This document shows positions 36,643-44,442 of a stretch of DNA of 64,000 bases, one piece after another (position 1 is the stretch's first letter; every line of letters begins with the position of its first letter). The notes beneath the pieces are model-generated. The model was not told where the DNA came from. It saw only the letters and a program-made list of their open reading frames with translations, and did no database searches. A program made the translations under genes and the position numbers. The DNA lies in assembly GCF_022524485.1 (NCBI RefSeq), contig NZ_JAKXMK010000023.1:145030-209029 (forward strand), written 5' to 3'. Source of the DNA: Pseudonocardia alaniniphila (lineage in GTDB: Bacteria > Actinomycetota > Actinomycetes > Mycobacteriales > Pseudonocardiaceae).

Positions 36643-37474
36643 CTGCTTCCACCACATTCGTCAACAGCATCCCGCGAGTCATCGGGCCGACACCGCCCGG
36701 CATCGGGGCGAGCAGGCCTGCCACCTCCCGGACCTCCGGAGCGACGTCGCCGACGAGCCCCTTGTCGGTGCGCGTGACGCCGACGTCGAGCACCGTGGCA
36801 CCCGGGCGGACCATGTCGGCCGTGATCAGGCCCGGCACGCCCGCCGCCGCGACGACGATGTCCGCGCGGCGCACCTCGGCGGCGAGGTCGCGCGTGCCGG
36901 TGTGGCAGAGCGTCACCGTGGCGTTCTCGCTGCGCCGGGTGAGCAGCAGCCCGAGCGGACGCCCGACCGTGACACCACGGCCGACCACCGTGACGCGTGC
37001 GCCCTTCAGCTCCACGTCGTAGCGGCGGCAGAGCTCGACGATTCCACGCGGCGTGCACGGCAACGGGCCGGGCTCACCCAGCACCAGCCGCCCGAGGCTC
37101 ACCGGCGCCAGGCCGTCGGCGTCCTTGGCCGGGTCGATGCGCTCCAGGGCAGCGCCGGCGTCGAGCCCCTGCGGAAGCGGCAGCTGCACGATGAACCCGG
37201 TGCAGGCGGGATCGGCGTTGAGCTCGTCGATCGCCCGCTCGACGTCGGCCTGGGTCGCGTCGGCCGGCAGCTCCCTCTGGATCGAGGTGATCCCGACCTT
37301 CGCGCAGTCGCGGTGCTTGCCGCGGACGTAGGAGTGCGAGCCTGGGTCGTCGCCGACGAGGAGGGTGCCCAGGCCCGGCGTCACACCGTCGGCCTGCAGC
37401 TTCTCGACCCGGCCCGCCAACTCGCCCAGGATGTCGTTCAGAGTCGCCTTGCCGTCCATCAGTGTCGCCGTCAC
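36620..37474 (-). CDS. folD: Bifunctional methylene-THF dehydrogenase/cyclohydrolase
   Basis: 284 residues, standard size; interconverts 5,10-methylene- and 10-formyl-tetrahydrofolate using NADP. Hallmarks are YVRGKHRDCAKVGI (catalytic Lys and Tyr region), GFIVQLPLPQGLD, the VVGRGVTVGRP Rossmann motif and MPGGVGPMTRGMLLTN. It provides the formyl donor used by PurN and PurH, encoded near the right end. The last residues, ERSLSK, are encoded by the repeat that crosses the stop codon, so the C-terminus may have been extended by the repeat. Confidence 0.95.
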   Translation of the reverse strand: MTATLMDGKATLNDILGELAGRVEKLQADGVTPGLGTLLVGDDPGSHSYVRGKHRDCAKVGITSIQRELPADATQADVERAIDELNADPACTGFIVQLPLPQGLDAGAALERIDPAKDADGLAPVSLGRLVLGEPGPLPCTPRGIVELCRRYDVELKGARVTVVGRGVTVGRPLGLLLTRRSENATVTLCHTGTRDLAAEVRRADIVVAAAGVPGLITADMVRPGATVLDVGVTRTDKGLVGDVAPEVREVAGLLAPMPGGVGPMTRGMLLTNVVEAAERSLSK

Positions 37475-37542
37475 GTCCCCATCCTCCCAGCCCGCGTACC
37501 AACCCGGCTCGTCCCACCATTACGTGCCGAGCAAGCCGGCGA

Positions 37543-37596
37543 CATGGACACATGTCGCGGTTCGTCAGCGACGACATTCGACGTCATGTGTCCATG
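37543..37596 (-). terminator. Long-loop inverted repeat after the serine hydrolase gene
   Basis: CATGGACACATG and its complement CATGTGTCCATG frame a 30-base loop that can itself fold (GACATTCGACGTC and TCGTCAGCGACGA). It begins 10 bases past the serine hydrolase stop, in front of folD. It could act as a terminator, or as an operator for folD. Confidence 0.5.
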
Positions 37597-37605
37597 ACGC
37601 GGCCG

Positions 37606-39039
37606 TCACCGGGCGAGCGCGATAAGCCGTGCCACGAGCACGGCGATGCACGCCAACGTTGCGGTGGCGAGCAGCAGCATGAACGTCGGGTACAGGTAGG
37701 TCACCTGGATCCAGGTGACATCACGGCCCCGGTAGAGCAGGCCAACCGCCCGGTGGATGGTCGCGAAGAGCACCAGCGGTACGACGAGGGGGAGCAACCG
37801 TGGCGCTGCCCGCAGCCGCCCCGTTCCGGCTGCGGCCCACCGCCCCGAGCGGTGCACGCCGAACCCGCCGAGCAGAACAGCCGCGAGCACGAGCAAGAGC
37901 AGCACCGAGTCGACCATGGCGAGCGGTGGTCCGGTTGGCGGCGTGGGTGTGTTCTCCAACAGGGCGATGAGCCGTTCGGCGATGGCCGCGGCGTCGGCGT
38001 AGGCCAGCCCGGTATTGGCCATCACCGCGAGTCCATACCCTGACGCGGGCAGCAGCGCCTGGTAGGCGGTCGAGGTGAACAGGTCGCCGCTGTGTGCGAT
38101 CAGCGGCGCGCCTGACGCGGTGGTGCCGATGGACCAGCCCAGAGCGTACGAATCCGACACCGTGGACGGAGTGTGCATCGCCGCGACTGTCGCGGCTGAG
38201 GCGATCGACGTCCCGTCCGGGCCCCGCCCCTGGTTGTTCTGCGCGATCAGCCAGGCCGCCATGTCGTGCGCCGAGCTGAGCACTCCGCCGGAGCCATTGC
38301 CGAACGCGGGAGGTTCGGGCAGCGGGACGGCCACGCCGAGGATCCGGAGGTGGCCATGGGCGCTCGGCGGGAGATCGCGCGCGGTGTCGACGGTGCGGCT
38401 GTCGGTCATGCCGAGCGGGCCGAACACGTGCTCCTGCAGATATTCGTCGAACGGCTGGCCGCTGGTCACCTCGACCATGCGCGCCGCGACCTGAAAGTTC
38501 GGGTTGTGGTACTCCCATTGCGTACCGGGATCGGCGGCCAGACGTGCTCCGCGCATCCCGGCCACGGCCTCCACCAGGGAACTCGGTTGTGGTCTGCTGA
38601 AGGCAGGGAATGTCGTGTCGGACATGCCGGACGTCTGGTCCAGCAGCTGGCGAACGGTGATCTCGGTCGCGCGCGGGTCGGCCATCGCGAACTCCGGCAG
38701 ATACACCTGTACCGACTGGTCGAGGTTCACGCGGCCGGTCTCGACCAGCTGCATCACCGCGAGTGCGGTGAAAGACTTGCTCACCGACGCCACAGCCATC
38801 GGAGTGTGCTCCGTGACGTGCTCTCCCGTGGGTGTCCGGCCGTACCCGGCCGCATGCACCTCCGTGTTCCCATGAGTGATGACGACTGCTGTCCCCGGAA
38901 GCCCGATCGCTCGGCGATATTCGTCGACCACAGCGTCGATCGCCGCGGAATCCACGGCCGGGGCCGGGGTGGCGGCAGTCGAGGTGAGCGACGTCATGAC
39001 GGCCACCACGCCTGACACGATCAACATCCTCATGGTCAC
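37606..39039 (-). CDS. Beta-lactamase-like serine hydrolase with C-terminal membrane domain
   Basis: 477 residues. After a signal peptide (LIVSGVVAVMTSLTSTAATPA) comes a class C beta-lactamase/S12 peptidase domain: SxxK in ASVSKSFTALAV, YxN in WEYHNPNFQ, and an HSG third motif in PLIAHSGDLF. The last about 110 residues hold three or four membrane segments (SVLLLLVLAAVLLGGFGV, LLPLVVPLVLFATI, YPTFMLLLATATLACIAVL), so the enzyme is tethered outside. The GTG start has GAAGGA seven bases upstream; an ATG two codons later is possible. It is divergent from the second two-component system, with paired palindromes between them, and may act on cell-wall peptides or esters. Confidence 0.85.
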   Translation of the reverse strand: MTMRMLIVSGVVAVMTSLTSTAATPAPAVDSAAIDAVVDEYRRAIGLPGTAVVITHGNTEVHAAGYGRTPTGEHVTEHTPMAVASVSKSFTALAVMQLVETGRVNLDQSVQVYLPEFAMADPRATEITVRQLLDQTSGMSDTTFPAFSRPQPSSLVEAVAGMRGARLAADPGTQWEYHNPNFQVAARMVEVTSGQPFDEYLQEHVFGPLGMTDSRTVDTARDLPPSAHGHLRILGVAVPLPEPPAFGNGSGGVLSSAHDMAAWLIAQNNQGRGPDGTSIASAATVAAMHTPSTVSDSYALGWSIGTTASGAPLIAHSGDLFTSTAYQALLPASGYGLAVMANTGLAYADAAAIAERLIALLENTPTPPTGPPLAMVDSVLLLLVLAAVLLGGFGVHRSGRWAAAGTGRLRAAPRLLPLVVPLVLFATIHRAVGLLYRGRDVTWIQVTYLYPTFMLLLATATLACIAVLVARLIALAR

Positions 39040-39073
39040 GTCGTGATCCTTCGGCGTTCCGGGTACGCCCACA

Positions 39074-39115
39074 TCGGACCACGGTCCGAATGGGCAGGAT
39101 CGGACCTCGGTCCGA
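39074..39115. promoter_or_regulatory. Two tandem 16-bp palindromes (TCGGACC-N2-GGTCCGA)
   Basis: TCGGACCACGGTCCGA at 39074 and TCGGACCTCGGTCCGA at 39100 are perfect inverted repeats apart from the central dinucleotide, spaced 26 bases start to start. They sit between the divergent serine hydrolase and kinase genes, 35 bases from each start codon. They are the best candidate operators of the response regulator encoded downstream. Confidence 0.7.
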
Positions 39116-39149
39116 CGCCTGCTCGCGTCGACGTCGATACCGTCGTCGC

Positions 39150-40295
39150 GTGACCACGGCCGGGCATTTCGGACCACGGCAGCTGATGGCGGCCGACGTG
39201 CTGGCGGCGGCTGCGCTCGCGCTCTTCGCCGCCTTCCGGACATCCGGTCACTCGGTGCTCGTGTGGGGCTTGCTCGCGGTGCTCGTGCTGCCGCTGGCAG
39301 TGCGGAGGCGCCGACCGATGCCGGTGTTCGTCGTAGTGCTGGCGGCGGGGGCGGCGGCAATCATGGTGGGGGCCCCGGGCGACGCCGTGGTGATCGCGTT
39401 CGCGCTCGCGCTCTATCCGGTCGGGCTCTCCGAAGCATCGCGGTCGGGTGTACTGGCGCTGGTGGCGACCCTGTCGGCCGTCACAGCCGCGGGTTTCGCG
39501 ACCATCGTCGTCCCCGGGCTGCCGCTCATCGCAGCCCCGGAAGGAGAGGAGTCGTTCGCGACCGCCCCGATGACCGTCCTGCTCTACAGCGCACTGATCA
39601 TCACCGGCTCGTGGGTACTCGCCCGTGCCGCGCGTGCACGGCGCGACCACGCCGCCCAGCTCGCCGACCTTCGCGCTCGCCAAGCGGTGACCGACGAGCG
39701 TCTACGGATCGCCAGGGACATCCACGACGTCGTCGGGCACAGCCTCAGCCTCATCGCAATGAAGGCCGCGGTGGCAAACCATCTCGTGAACAGCCGTCCC
39801 GAGGAGGGACGGTCTGCGCTCAGCACGATCGAACACGTGAGTCGGGAGGCGCTCGACGACGTCAGGACGGTGCTCGACACACTGCGCGACACGGCCGACT
39901 CCACAGCCGGCGTTGCCGAGATCGACCGTCTTGTTGCCGATGTTCGCGCCGTAGGCATCACCGTCGAGGTCGATCGAGCCGATCTCACGGACGTGCCGGC
40001 CGCGGTGCAGGCGTCGGCGTACCGCATCGCGCAGGAGGCTCTGACCAACGTCCTGCGCCATGCCGGGCCCACCCGCTGCCATCTCGGCCTTGCCGATGAG
40101 GCCGGGGTCCTGACGATCTCGGTCGTCAACGAAGGAACGAAGCACCGCGCGCCTGGCCGGCCGGGACACGGTCTGCTGGGCATGCGGGAGCGGGTGGCAT
40201 TGCACGATGGCACGCTCGATTTCGGCCCCGAGCCGGGCGGCGGGTTCGGCGTCCGTGCCCGACTCCCCTACGCCTGGGCGGTGCGCGATGAGTGA
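39150..40295 (+). CDS. Sensor histidine kinase (HisKA_3 type)
   Basis: 381 residues with about four to five membrane segments in the first 170 (for example VLAAAALALFAAF, VLVWGLLAVLVLPLAV, PVFVVVLAAGAAAIM, MTVLLYSALIITGSWVLA). The His box is RIARDIHDVVGHSLSLIAMK, the N box is IAQEALTNVLRHAG, and the final G box is GHGLLGMRERVALHDG. The GTG start is preferred because the in-frame extension upstream is Arg-rich and runs through the palindromes. Its end overlaps the regulator start by 8 bases. Confidence 0.9.
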   Translation: MTTAGHFGPRQLMAADVLAAAALALFAAFRTSGHSVLVWGLLAVLVLPLAVRRRRPMPVFVVVLAAGAAAIMVGAPGDAVVIAFALALYPVGLSEASRSGVLALVATLSAVTAAGFATIVVPGLPLIAAPEGEESFATAPMTVLLYSALIITGSWVLARAARARRDHAAQLADLRARQAVTDERLRIARDIHDVVGHSLSLIAMKAAVANHLVNSRPEEGRSALSTIEHVSREALDDVRTVLDTLRDTADSTAGVAEIDRLVADVRAVGITVEVDRADLTDVPAAVQASAYRIAQEALTNVLRHAGPTRCHLGLADEAGVLTISVVNEGTKHRAPGRPGHGLLGMRERVALHDGTLDFGPEPGGGFGVRARLPYAWAVRDE

Positions 40296-40944
40296 GCCGG
40301 TGCGTGTCCTCCTCGCCGACGACGAGGTCCTGCTCCGCGGCACTCTCCGCCTGCTGATCAACTCCACAGCGGGAATGTCGGTCGTCGCTGAGGCAACCAG
40401 CGGTCGCGAGGCGATCGAACTGACGGCCGAACACGCACCTGACGTCGTGCTGATGGACGTCCGGATGCCGGAGATGGACGGGATCACCGCCACCGAGCAC
40501 ATCACCGCGGGCCGGTGCACATCCAAAGTGCTGGTTCTCACCACGTTCGACCTCGACGAGTACGTGTACAGCGCGCTGCGTGCGGGAGCGAGCGGCTTCC
40601 TGCTCAAGGACACCCCACCCGCCCGGCTGCTGGATGCGATCACCCTGATCGCCGCAGGCGATGCCCTACTCGCGCCCAGCGTCACACGTCGGCTCATCGC
40701 GGAGTTCACCCGCTCGCCGGCGTCACGACGACGCGCACCGACCCGGCTCGATGGCGTCACCGCCCGGGAGCGGGAGGTGCTCTCACTGATCACCAATGGA
40801 CTGTCGAACCGTGAGATCGAGCAGCACCTGCACCTGAGCCGCGGCACCGTCAAGACCCACATCGGGCGCCTGATGACGAAACTCCACGCCCGAGACAGGG
40901 CACACCTCGTGATCGCCGGCTACGAATCAGGGCTCGCTGATTAG
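40288..40944 (+). CDS. NarL/LuxR-family response regulator
   Basis: 218 residues. Receiver pocket D11-D12, phosphoacceptor D57 in VLMDVRMPEMDG, VLTTFDLDEY and the Lys in GFLLKDTPP. The GerE helix-turn-helix is LTAREREV-like (VTAREREVLSLITNGLSNREI, RGTVKTHIGRLMTKL). ATG start, overlapping the kinase gene. Receiver and output domains closely resemble the regulator of the ABC-2 exporter operon, so the two systems may be ancient paralogues, although their candidate boxes differ. Confidence 0.93.
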   Translation: MSEPVRVLLADDEVLLRGTLRLLINSTAGMSVVAEATSGREAIELTAEHAPDVVLMDVRMPEMDGITATEHITAGRCTSKVLVLTTFDLDEYVYSALRAGASGFLLKDTPPARLLDAITLIAAGDALLAPSVTRRLIAEFTRSPASRRRAPTRLDGVTAREREVLSLITNGLSNREIEQHLHLSRGTVKTHIGRLMTKLHARDRAHLVIAGYESGLAD

Positions 40945-41013
40945 CGACCCGCGAGCCCCGCACGCGCGCGCCGACCCGCCGAACCGAACCGGTGCCCCAG
41001 GCAGGAGAGGGCA

Positions 41014-41076
41014 GGCGACTCGCGGGGTCTGGAGGGGCGGCTCGCGCACGGAAAAGTGGCGACTTGCGGGGTCAGG
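41014..41076. repeat. Two copies of GGCGACTYGCGGGGTCWGG, 44 bases apart
   Basis: Copies at 41014-41032 and 41058-41076 differ at two positions. The second overlaps the stop codon of the pentapeptide gene. The 127-base gap after the response regulator is otherwise featureless and shows no clear terminator stem. Confidence 0.5.
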
Positions 41077-41686
41077 CGATGCGGAGGCCGTGGGCGGCGG
41101 CGAAGGCGATGGCCTGCTCGGCGTCGACGGTGGCCCCGGAGAGCCGGGCCTGCACGAGGCCGTCCGCGCCGATGCGGGCGCCTCGCAGGTCGGCGCCCTC
41201 GAGCCGGGTGTTCAGCAGCCGGGCCCCGGTCATGTCGGCACCCCGCAGGTCGGCTTCCCGCAGGTCGGCCTCGACCAGGTTCGCCTCACGCAGCCGCAGC
41301 CCGGACAGGTCGGTCTTGCGCAGGTCCGCCCGGCCGAGGGCCGCGAGCGTGAGATCGCAGTCGGTCATGACGAGCGGACGCAGCCGGCAGTCGATGAGCG
41401 AGGTGCCGAGCAGTGAGCAGCCGCGAAACGAGGAGCCGCCGAGGGTGGCCCGCCGGATCGTGCACGTGCGGAACGCGCTGCCGCGGTGGGTGGAGTCGCC
41501 GAGGTCGGCGCCGGTGAAATCGCACTCGTCGAACGTGCACGACTCGGTGACCAGGCCGCGGAGATCGGCGTCGACGAACCGGCAGCGGATGAACCGCCGC
41601 TGGCGCCACGGCTCGTCCCCCACCCGCACGTCGGACAGGTCCAGATCGATCTGCTCGGTGTCGTCGTAACCGGTGTCGTCGTGCAC
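41072..41686 (-). CDS. Pentapeptide-repeat protein
   Basis: 204 residues. From about residue 25 the sequence follows the A(D/N)LxX five-residue repeat (CRFVDADLRGLV, CDFTGADLGD, ADLRKTDLSGLRLREANLVEADLREADLRGADMTGARL), enough for six to eight coils of a right-handed quadrilateral helix. The acidic N-terminus (DDTGYDDTEQIDLDLS) precedes it. Some family members shield DNA gyrase from quinolones or toxins by mimicking DNA; whether this one does is open. GTG start with AGGGTGG upstream. Confidence 0.85.
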   Translation of the reverse strand: MHDDTGYDDTEQIDLDLSDVRVGDEPWRQRRFIRCRFVDADLRGLVTESCTFDECDFTGADLGDSTHRGSAFRTCTIRRATLGGSSFRGCSLLGTSLIDCRLRPLVMTDCDLTLAALGRADLRKTDLSGLRLREANLVEADLREADLRGADMTGARLLNTRLEGADLRGARIGADGLVQARLSGATVDAEQAIAFAAAHGLRIA

Positions 41687-41846
41687 GCAGCCACCCTGCC
41701 ATCCACCCCCGGCGCCCGATTCCCACGGTTCCCTGGGCGCGTCCCGGCGTTCCCTGATGGGTGGTGCCGCCCGTGGCAGACTCCCGGTGAGCAGGTCGGC
41801 GACGGTGCCGACAGCCGACTCAACGCCACGCCGATGGAGGTTCCGC

Positions 41847-42170
41847 GTGATTCTCATCGTCCTGAGGGCAAAGATCCGACCGGAAAAGCACGACGAGTGG
41901 CTGGCCGGGATCAGGCAGTACACGGCCGACGTGCGGAGCGAGCCGGGGAACATCTCCTTCGACTACTTCCAGAACGGCGACGACCCGAACGAGTTCGCGA
42001 TGATCGAGGTGTTCGCGAACGCGGACGCGGGGGCCGCCCACGTCGCCACCGACCACGCGAAGAACTTCTTCGCCTTCATGCCTGCCATGGTCTCGGAGAG
42101 GCCGCGGATCAACTACCAGGATCTGGACGGAGAGGCCTGGTCGGAGATGGCCGAGGTCACGCCCGAGTAA
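41847..42170 (+). CDS. Antibiotic biosynthesis monooxygenase (ABM) domain protein
   Basis: 107 residues forming one ferredoxin-like ABM domain: LIVLRAKIRPEKHDEWLAGIRQY, EPGNISFDYFQNGDDPNEFAMIEVFANADAGAAHVATDHAKNFFAFMPAM. The His in ATDHAKNF is the conserved active-site His of this fold. It probably works as a dimer on a small quinone-like or heme-like substrate, which is unknown. The GTG start has a near-perfect GGAGG six bases upstream. Divergent from the pentapeptide gene; 255 bases without a gene follow it. Confidence 0.85.
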   Translation: MILIVLRAKIRPEKHDEWLAGIRQYTADVRSEPGNISFDYFQNGDDPNEFAMIEVFANADAGAAHVATDHAKNFFAFMPAMVSERPRINYQDLDGEAWSEMAEVTPE

Positions 42171-42425
42171 GCGGGCCCGACGGCGGGCCGTCGATCACCT
42201 GGCCGGCCTCGGCACACCTGTCCGCCCGCGCCGGCAGCCGGCGGCCCGCCGCGTGCACCCGCGATGCACGCGGGATGAACACTCCACCGAATCCTTTCCG
42301 GCGAGCGGCAACCGGCATCTCGCTCGGAACGCAGCAGTGTCGAAATAGGGCCATTGGGCGCACAATGTGACCCATCCGGCGTATCTCTTCGCCAGGACCC
42401 GGCCGTCTCGACGAGGAGCGAGTGG

Positions 42426-43079
42426 ATGAGCGTGAGCGACGCCCGGCCGGGGACGGGGAGCGTGACCCCGGACGTGTCGGCCGCCGGCGGCGGTAACCCC
42501 GCACTGCTCGGCCTGCCCGCCCTCCTCCCCGGCAGCCTCACCCTGGGCCTGTGGCTCATCGGCTACCTCGACACGGCCACCCTGCCCGGCGGCATGATCC
42601 CGGCCGTCACCTCGTCGTCGGGCCTGTTCCTGCTGGTGGCATGCATCTGGGCGGTGCGGGTGGGGCAGGGCGCGATGGCCGCGATCTTCGGCACCTTCTC
42701 CGCGTTCTGGCTGAGCTTGGGGTTCCTGCTGCTGGGCGTGATCAATGGCTGGTTCGGCATCGCCACGGAACCAGGGCTGCGGGCAGGCCAGATCCAGAAC
42801 GTAGAAGCCACCTTCGTGCTGTCGTGGCTCATCGTCTTCGCGACGCTCACCGTGGCCACGCTCCGGCTGCCGCTCGCGTTCACCGCGGGATTCGCCGTCG
42901 TGTGCACCACTCTCGCGCTCGTGCTCGGCTTCGTGGTGAACGGCAACCGGCTGTTCGCCACGCTCGGCGGCATCACGACCTTCGTCGTCTGCACGATCTA
43001 CGCCTACATCTTCGTGGATGCGATGAGCCAGGAGCTCGGTGGCGAGGCCATGCCGATGGGGGCCCCGATCCAGCAGTGA
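42426..43079 (+). CDS. GPR1/FUN34/YaaH-family transporter
   Basis: 217 residues with six membrane segments. NPALLGLPALLPGSLTLGLWLIGYLD at the start is a variant of the family signature NPAPLGL. The family includes acetate/succinate carriers (YaaH/SatP) and ammonium exporters; the substrate here is not certain. The later loop VEATFVLSWLIVFATLTVATLRLP is also typical. ATG start with GAGGAG upstream. The 255-base gap before it shows short GC-rich stems but no gene. Confidence 0.8.
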   Translation: MSVSDARPGTGSVTPDVSAAGGGNPALLGLPALLPGSLTLGLWLIGYLDTATLPGGMIPAVTSSSGLFLLVACIWAVRVGQGAMAAIFGTFSAFWLSLGFLLLGVINGWFGIATEPGLRAGQIQNVEATFVLSWLIVFATLTVATLRLPLAFTAGFAVVCTTLALVLGFVVNGNRLFATLGGITTFVVCTIYAYIFVDAMSQELGGEAMPMGAPIQQ

Positions 43080-43154
43080 TGCCGGCCGCTGCAGGGCGCC
43101 GGTTCGCGATCTGGCTACCTAGCATCGAGTCCATGCGCATGGAAGGTGGACGTG

Positions 43155-44426
43155 ATGTCTGACGTCCTGGTCATCGGTGGTGGGTTCGCCGGTGTCTGGG
43201 CCGCGGCCGGTGCTGTGCGGGCTCGGCGAGCCGCCGGGGCGTCCCCGTCGGACCTGCGCGTCACCCTGGTCTCCGCCGGGGACGACATCGTGATCCGGCC
43301 GCGGATGTACCAGTCGGATCCGGACCGGATGCGCGTGCCGCTCGACCGGATACTCGGGCCGATCGGCGTCGGGCGAGTGGCCGCCACGGTGACCGGCATC
43401 GACACCGGCGCGCGGCGCGTGCAGATCATCGGTCGCGACGGAAGCACCACCGAGCTGGCCTACGACCGGCTCGTGCTCGCTGCCGGCAGCCGCCTCGTCC
43501 GGCCGGACCTGCTCGGCACAGAACACCTCTTCGACGTCGACACGATGCCGGGCGCGGCGAGGCTGCACAGCCACCTGCACCGGCTGCCGGCGGAAGCGCC
43601 CGGCGCGGGGCGTTTCACAGCCGTCGTCGTCGGCGCGGGGTTCACCGGAATCGAGGTGGCGACCGAGCTGGTGGGCAGGCTGCGCGACATCGCCGCGCGA
43701 GTCACCGCGGCCGAGCCCGTCCGTGTCGTGCTCGTCGAGCGGGAGAACGTCGTCGGCCCCGAGCTCGGCGAGGGTCCCCGCCCACAGATCCTCGAGGCGC
43801 TGGCCGAACTCGGCGTCGAACAGCGACTGGGCGTGGGCGTCGAGAGCGTGAGTCCGGCCGGCGTCCGGCTCTCCGACGGGAGCGAGATCGCGGCGAGCAC
43901 CGTGATCTGGACGGCAGGCATGGCCGCCAGCCCCTTGACGGCGCACGTCCCCGGAGAACGCGACCGGCTCGGGCGCCTGCACGTCGACGAGTACCTGCGC
44001 GTCAGGGCAGCTCCCGACGTGTACGCCGCCGGTGACACCTCGGCGGCGCTCGCGCTGGACGGCCACCCCGTCATGCAGAGCTGCCAGCACGCCATGCCGC
44101 AGGGCAAGTTCGCGGGGCACAACGTCGCCGCCGATCTCCTGGGTCTTCAGCAGGTTCCGTTCGCGACCGAGCCCTACGTCACCTGCCTCGACCTCGGCGC
44201 TGCCGGGGCCGTGCTGACCAGCGGGCGGGAGCGCACGGTCCGCAAGACCGGGCAGGAGGCGAAGGACGTCAAGCACACCATCACCGCCGTCGCGATCTAC
44301 CCGCCGGTCGACGACGCGGAGGCGATTCTGGCCAGGGCGGACTACCGCTCCAGCACGTGGCGGGGCTCCGCGGGCTCCAGCCCAGGCGAAACTGCGGTTG
44401 CCACCGCGGTCCGATCCACCGGGTGA
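43155..44426 (+). CDS. NDH-2-like FAD-dependent NAD(P)H oxidoreductase
   Basis: 423 residues. The FAD Rossmann motif is DVLVIGGGFAGVWAA at the N-terminus; the NAD(P) motif is VVVGAGFTGIEVATEL; the FAD ribityl Asp lies in DVYAAGDTSAAL. VIWTAGMAASPL and HAMPQGKFAGHNVAADLLG are typical of type II NADH dehydrogenases and carotenoid/ferredoxin-reductase-like relatives. Unlike membrane-bound NDH-2, it lacks a clear amphipathic C-terminal anchor, so it may be soluble. The ATG start is set by GGAAGG 8 bases upstream; a GTG lies three codons earlier. Confidence 0.85.
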   Translation: MSDVLVIGGGFAGVWAAAGAVRARRAAGASPSDLRVTLVSAGDDIVIRPRMYQSDPDRMRVPLDRILGPIGVGRVAATVTGIDTGARRVQIIGRDGSTTELAYDRLVLAAGSRLVRPDLLGTEHLFDVDTMPGAARLHSHLHRLPAEAPGAGRFTAVVVGAGFTGIEVATELVGRLRDIAARVTAAEPVRVVLVERENVVGPELGEGPRPQILEALAELGVEQRLGVGVESVSPAGVRLSDGSEIAASTVIWTAGMAASPLTAHVPGERDRLGRLHVDEYLRVRAAPDVYAAGDTSAALALDGHPVMQSCQHAMPQGKFAGHNVAADLLGLQQVPFATEPYVTCLDLGAAGAVLTSGRERTVRKTGQEAKDVKHTITAVAIYPPVDDAEAILARADYRSSTWRGSAGSSPGETAVATAVRSTG

Positions 44427-44442
44427 CCGGCGCGACCATCGC

